Notes under the pieces: model-generated
The model's database searches: none
Told to the model about the DNA's origin: nothing
Seen by the model: only the letters and a program-made list of their open reading frames with translations
In this document: one piece after another, positions 16,299 through 19,516 of the stretch
Layout: every line of letters starts with the position of its first letter
How positions within the stretch are numbered: position 1 is the first letter of the stretch
Translations under genes and position numbers: made by a program
Assembly: GCA_020849725.1 (NCBI GenBank)
Contig: JADLAZ010000173.1
Location: 1 to 19,516, forward strand
From: Chloroflexota bacterium
GTDB taxonomy: Bacteria; Chloroflexota; Chloroflexia; Thermomicrobiales; JADLAZ01
Length of the DNA stretch: 19,516 nt
Direction of reading: 5' to 3'

Positions 16299-16340
16299 CT
16301 ACGGCGGGCCGCGGGTGTGGCCGATCACGAGGAGGGAGCC

Positions 16341-19088
16341 ATGTCCCGTCCCAGCGCGCCGGGCACCGAGGCCGCTCACGACCTCTTGCACACCCGGCAA
16401 CCGTCACTGGACGTCTTCTTCCGACCCCAGCGCATCGCTGTGGTCGGTGCGACCGAGACACCCGGCAGCGTTGGCCGCACGCTCATGCAGAACCTGCTAG
16501 CCAATCCCTTTGGGGGCGCCGTCTATCCGGTCAATCTCCGGCGGCCGAGCGTGCTCGGCGTGGCCGCTTACCCGACCATCGCGGCCGTGCCGCACACGCC
16601 CGATCTGGCCATCATCGTCACGCCGGCGCCGGTCGTGCCCGCTGTCATTGCCGAGTGCGTCACGGCCGGCGTCAAGGGCGCGATCGTCATCTCGGCCGGC
16701 TTCAAAGAGATCGGGCCGGCCGGCGCGGCGCTGGAACAGCAGATCCTGGCCGAGGCCCGGCGCGGGCCGATGCGCGTCATCGGCCCAAACTGCCTGGGCG
16801 TGATGAGTCCGCTATCGGGCCTCAACGCCACCTTTGCCGGCGCGATGGCCCGGCCCGGCAGCGTCGGCTTCATCAGCCAGAGCGGCGCACTGTGCACGGC
16901 CATCCTCGATTGGAGCCTGAAAGAGTTGGTCGGCTTCAGCGCCTTCATCTCCATCGGCTCGATGCTCGACGTCGGCTGGGGGGACCTGATCGACTATCTG
17001 GGCAATGACCCACGGACAACCAGCATCGTCATCTACATGGAGACAATCGGTGATGCCCGGGCGTTCATGTCGGCCGCGCGTGAGGTGGCGCTGACCAAGC
17101 CGATCATTGTCATCAAGGCCGGCCGCAGCGAGGCCGCCGCTCGGGCCGCTGCCTCGCACACGGGAGCGCTGGCCGGCAGCGACGCGGTGCTGGATGCCGC
17201 CTTTCACCGCTGCGGGGTGTTGCGCGTCGACCGCATCAGCGACCTGTTCTCGATGGCCGAAGTGCTGGCCAAGCAGCCGCGCCCGCGCGGCCCGCGCCTG
17301 AGCATCGTGACGAACGCCGGTGGGCCAGGGGTGCTGGCGACCGATTCCCTGATTGCCAACGGCGGGCGGCTGGCCGACCTGTCGCCCGACACCAGGGCGG
17401 CGTTGGACGCCGAGCTGCCGCCGCACTGGAGCCACGGCAACCCGATCGACGTACTCGGCGACGCCGGGCCGGAGCGCTATGCCCGGGCCGTCGAAATCGT
17501 TGCCGCCGACACGGGCAGCGATGGCCTGCTGGTCGTGCTGACGCCACAGGCGATGACCGACGCGACCGCGACGGCCGAGGCGCTGCGCGGCCACGCGCAC
17601 CTGGCTGACAAGCCTATTCTGGCCAGTTGGATGGGTGGCCCGGACGTGGCCGCCGGCGAGAGCATCTTGAACCGATCCGGCATTCCCACCTTTCCCTATC
17701 CCGACAGCGCCGCCCGCGCCTTCAGCTATATGTGGCGACTGAGCGACGATCTGCGCGCGCTCTATGAGACGCCGGTGCTGGCCGCGCCGATCGGCGGCGG
17801 CGAGCCGGCCGCCGTGCGTGCGGCCGCGCTGCTCGAGCGGATACGCGCCGCCGGCCGCGCCCTGCTGACCGAGGCCGAGTCCAAGGAGTTGCTGGCGATC
17901 TACGGCATCCCCACTGTCCCCACCCACATCGCCGCAACCGTCGACGCGGCCGTGGCGCATGCCGAGGCGACCGGCTATCCGGTGGTGCTGAAGCTGAACT
18001 CAGAGACAGTGACCCACAAGACCGACGTTGGCGGGGTTCGGCTCAACCTGCGCGACGCCGCCGCCGTGCGCGAGGCGTTCGCCACCATCGAGGCGGGCGT
18101 GACCGCCGCCGCTGGGCCGGGCCACTTCCAGGGCGTGACGGTGCAGCCGATGCTGCGCCTGAGCGACAGCTACGAGCTGATCGTCGGCAGCAGCGTCGAC
18201 CCGCAGTTCGGCCCGGTGCTCCTGTTCGGCGCGGGTGGGCAACTGGTCGAGGTGATGGCCGACCGCGCGCTGGCGCTGCCGCCGCTGACGACGACGTTGG
18301 CCCGTCGGCTGATGGAGAAGACGCGCATCTACCGGGCGCTGCAGGGCACGCGTGGCCGGCCACCGGGCGATCTTCGCTTGCTCGAGCGGCTGCTGGTGCG
18401 CGTCAGCCAGCTCGTCGGCGAGCAACCCTGGATCGCGGAACTCGACATCAATCCGCTGCTGGCCTCGCACGAGCATCTGGTCGCGCTCGACGCCCGCGTC
18501 GTACTGCATCCGCCGAGTACCGACATCGCCACCGTGCCCCAGCCGGCGATCCGACCGTATCCCAGCCGCTATGTCGCGCACTGGACGACCCGCGGCGGCG
18601 AGCCGGTGACGATCCGGCCGATCCGGCCCGAGGACGAGCCGCTGATGGTCCGCTTTCACGAGATGCTGTCTGCCGAAAGCGTCTACCTGCGCTATTTTCA
18701 CATGATCAACTTGAGCCAGCGCACCGCGCACGAGCGGCTGATCCGCATCTGCTTCGTCGACTATGACCGAGAGATGGCGCTGGTGGTGGAAGGCAACGAT
18801 ATTCAAGGCGAGCGAGCGATCTTCGCCGCCGGCCGGCTCAGCAAGCGGCGCCTGGGGAATGAAGCCGAGTTCGCCATGCTCGTGGCCGATGCCTACCAGG
18901 GCCAGGGCATCGGCACGGAGATGCTGCGTCGCCTGCTGGCGATCGCGCGCGACGAGGGCCTTGCTCGCGTCACCGCCGACATCCTGCCGGCGAACACCGG
19001 CATGCGTCAGATCTGCGAGGAGCTTGGCTTTCACCTCGTCCACAACATCGGGGAAGGTGTCGTCCAGGCTGTCTACCAGATCACCTGA
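16341..19088 (+). CDS. ADP-forming acyl-CoA synthetase fused to a GNAT acetyltransferase (Pat/PatZ-like)
   Basis: This 915-residue two-part protein has an N-terminal NDP-forming acyl-CoA synthetase. Within it are a CoA-binding Rossmann domain (about 25-125, [15 protein letters not shown]), a succinyl-CoA-ligase-like domain (about 145-480) with GPNCLG (148-153), GFISQSGAL (176-184) and the phosphohistidine motif [15 protein letters not shown] with His273, and an ATP-grasp domain (about 505-725, [30 protein letters not shown]). A GNAT domain follows at about 755-915, with [21 protein letters not shown] containing the acetyl-CoA loop QGQGIG (853-858). This order is that of bacterial Pat/PatZ lysine acetyltransferases that modify acetyl-CoA synthetase. 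The catalytic histidine is retained here, so an active acetate- or acyl-CoA ligase is also possible. The ATG has GGAGGGAG just upstream. The protein is cytoplasmic. Confidence 0.93.
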   Translation: MSRPSAPGTEAAHDLLHTRQPSLDVFFRPQRIAVVGATETPGSVGRTLMQNLLANPFGGAVYPVNLRRPSVLGVAAYPTIAAVPHTPDLAIIVTPAPVVPAVIAECVTAGVKGAIVISAGFKEIGPAGAALEQQILAEARRGPMRVIGPNCLGVMSPLSGLNATFAGAMARPGSVGFISQSGALCTAILDWSLKELVGFSAFISIGSMLDVGWGDLIDYLGNDPRTTSIVIYMETIGDARAFMSAAREVALTKPIIVIKAGRSEAAARAAASHTGALAGSDAVLDAAFHRCGVLRVDRISDLFSMAEVLAKQPRPRGPRLSIVTNAGGPGVLATDSLIANGGRLADLSPDTRAALDAELPPHWSHGNPIDVLGDAGPERYARAVEIVAADTGSDGLLVVLTPQAMTDATATAEALRGHAHLADKPILASWMGGPDVAAGESILNRSGIPTFPYPDSAARAFSYMWRLSDDLRALYETPVLAAPIGGGEPAAVRAAALLERIRAAGRALLTEAESKELLAIYGIPTVPTHIAATVDAAVAHAEATGYPVVLKLNSETVTHKTDVGGVRLNLRDAAAVREAFATIEAGVTAAAGPGHFQGVTVQPMLRLSDSYELIVGSSVDPQFGPVLLFGAGGQLVEVMADRALALPPLTTTLARRLMEKTRIYRALQGTRGRPPGDLRLLERLLVRVSQLVGEQPWIAELDINPLLASHEHLVALDARVVLHPPSTDIATVPQPAIRPYPSRYVAHWTTRGGEPVTIRPIRPEDEPLMVRFHEMLSAESVYLRYFHMINLSQRTAHERLIRICFVDYDREMALVVEGNDIQGERAIFAAGRLSKRRLGNEAEFAMLVADAYQGQGIGTEMLRRLLAIARDEGLARVTADILPANTGMRQICEELGFHLVHNIGEGVVQAVYQIT

Positions 19089-19096
19089 GCCGGCGA

Positions 19097-19116
19097 CGGG
19101 ACGACTGCGCGTCCCG
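19097..19116 (+). terminator. Terminator-like hairpin after the Pat-like gene
   Basis: CGGGACG (19097-19103) and CGTCCCG (19110-19116) form a 7-bp stem with a 6-nt loop, 8 nt after the stop codon. It is followed by a short pyrimidine-rich run and no true T tract. Confidence 0.45.
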
Positions 19117-19136
19117 CCTCTCCCCGGTCGCCCGAA

Positions 19137-19165
19137 TTGACACCCCGTGACCGGTCTGCTACAGT
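19137..19165 (+). promoter_or_regulatory. Sigma-70 promoter for the sugar ABC permease gene
   Basis: A perfect -35 TTGACA (19137-19142), a 17-bp spacer and TACAGT (19160-19165, 4 of 6 to TATAAT) form the best promoter in the window. The predicted start near 19172 leaves a leader of about 134 nt before the ATG at 19306. Confidence 0.65.
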
Positions 19166-19169
19166 CCCG

Positions 19170-19179
19170 CCTGTACAGG
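19170..19179. promoter_or_regulatory. Palindrome CCTGTACAGG at the predicted transcription start (candidate operator)
   Basis: This is a perfect 10-bp palindrome covering about -2 to +8 of the permease promoter. Sugar ABC operons are often controlled by repressors binding near the start site, so an operator is plausible. The half-site does not match a regulator I can name. Confidence 0.4.
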
Positions 19180-19199
19180 TTCTTGGTGGTGTGCCCCAA

Positions 19200-19257
19200 T
19201 TAAAGCGCCGGCTGATTGCCTGATCGTGCTGGCGCGCACCAGTCACCGGCGCTCTAA
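19200..19257 (+). promoter_or_regulatory. Long-range leader hairpin upstream of the ABC permease
   Basis: AGCGCCGG (19204-19211) pairs perfectly with CCGGCGCT (19246-19253). After one mismatch, TTA (19200-19202) pairs with TAA (19255-19257). Inside the 34-nt loop is a smaller stem, CTGG/CCAG (19229-19232 with 19239-19242). It lies wholly in the predicted 5' leader. It does not match a riboswitch class I recognise. Confidence 0.35.
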
Positions 19258-19305
19258 GGACACCGTTGGTCCCACTGATCCGCACGCCTGGTTCGGGGGA
19301 TGCGC

Positions 19306-19516
19306 ATGGCGTTGCAAGGCGTTCGACTAGGATGGCAGCGCCAGCCGGCCTCGCCGATGGCCCGTCGTGAGGAGCGGTTCGGCTGGCTATTCGCCTCGCC
19401 CTGGATCATCGGCTTCTTGCTGTTCACCGCTGGGCCGATGATCGCGTCGTTCTACCTCGGGTTCACCGAGTACAGCATGGGCGCGCCACCGCGCTGGGTT
19501 GGCCTGGCCAACTATC
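19306..19516 (+). CDS. Sugar ABC transporter permease (MalF/UgpA family), N-terminal part only
   Basis: Seventy residues are visible before the right edge. After a basic cytoplasmic tail (ending RREERFGWLFA) comes the first membrane helix, about 28-50 (FASPWIIGFLLFTAGPMIASFYLGF). TEYSMGAPPRWVGLANY follows. This is the standard opening of carbohydrate ABC permeases of the MalF/UgpA type, which pair with a MalG-like permease, a binding protein and an ATPase expected downstream. Two in-frame ATGs exist at 19300 and 19306. The second was chosen because the GGGGG at 19295-19299 is then 6 nt away rather than touching the start codon. The upstream promoter, operator-like palindrome and leader hairpin suggest regulated expression of a transporter operon. 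The substrate cannot be told from this fragment. Confidence 0.9.
   Translation, partial: MALQGVRLGWQRQPASPMARREERFGWLFASPWIIGFLLFTAGPMIASFYLGFTEYSMGAPPRWVGLANY

Noticed and set aside
15057..16340. Open frame upstream of and in phase with the Pat-like gene (about 428 extra codons)
   Set aside because: Most of it overlaps the membrane-protein gene in another frame and is Arg/Ala-rich nonsense. The real start at 16341 has a strong ribosome site and begins at the conserved domain.
16812..19199. Two long minus-strand open frames (382 and 399 codons) opposite the Pat-like gene
   Set aside because: Both are codon-bias shadows with no domain and no ribosome site.

Overview
This is a GC-rich bacterial window of 19.5 kb. 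The gene content and protein style suggest a member of the Chloroflexota (Thermomicrobia- or Chloroflexia-like): an M32 carboxypeptidase, a PP2C-like fold joined to a propeller, a very large DUF2157/SCO7613-type membrane protein, a DM13 protein and a Pat-like acyl-CoA synthetase/GNAT fusion. The taxonomic call is inference from style, not from a marker gene. I saw no rRNA, tRNA, CRISPR array, integrase, transposase or phage gene, so this looks like ordinary chromosome.

Layout. 1-1012 (-) is an M32 metallocarboxypeptidase cut by the left edge. 1111-2529 (-) is a phytoene-desaturase-like FAD oxidoreductase, divergent from a DEAD-box RNA helicase with a DbpA-type RNA-binding tail (2755-4353, +). 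msrA follows (4464-5042, +) and meets, tail to tail across a strong hairpin pair, an 815-residue membrane protein (5126-7573, -) that joins a degenerate PP2C fold to an extracytoplasmic propeller. After a 465-bp gap come a DUF2071 protein (8039-8758, +) and a membrane-anchored DM13 protein (8737-9297, -), whose 3' ends overlap by 22 bp. A divergent ProA-like aldehyde dehydrogenase (9509-11038, +) converges on an N-acyl-D-amino-acid deacylase-type amidohydrolase (11054-12658, -). The amidohydrolase is divergent from a 1095-residue polytopic membrane protein (12874-16161, +). Next is a 915-residue ADP-forming acyl-CoA synthetase/GNAT fusion (16341-19088, +). The right edge cuts a MalF/UgpA-type sugar ABC permease (19306-end, +), which has a good sigma-70 promoter and a structured leader.

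How the genes relate. Strand changes are frequent and most genes have their own ribosome-binding site, so they look like single-gene units rather than one pathway operon. Loose themes are peptide and D-amino-acid turnover (M32 peptidase, deacylase), redox and oxidative damage (MsrA, DM13, FAD oxidoreductase), and carbon or acetyl-CoA control (Pat-like fusion, sugar transporter).

I found no convincing new multi-gene system. The best leads are single-protein oddities: the metal-ligand-less PP2C fold on a membrane propeller, the amidohydrolase with two substituted metal ligands, the divergent ProA-like enzyme, and the tandem internal repeats of the giant membrane protein. The best regulatory lead is a set of four TGACCC/GGGTCA half-sites between the amidohydrolase and the giant membrane protein.
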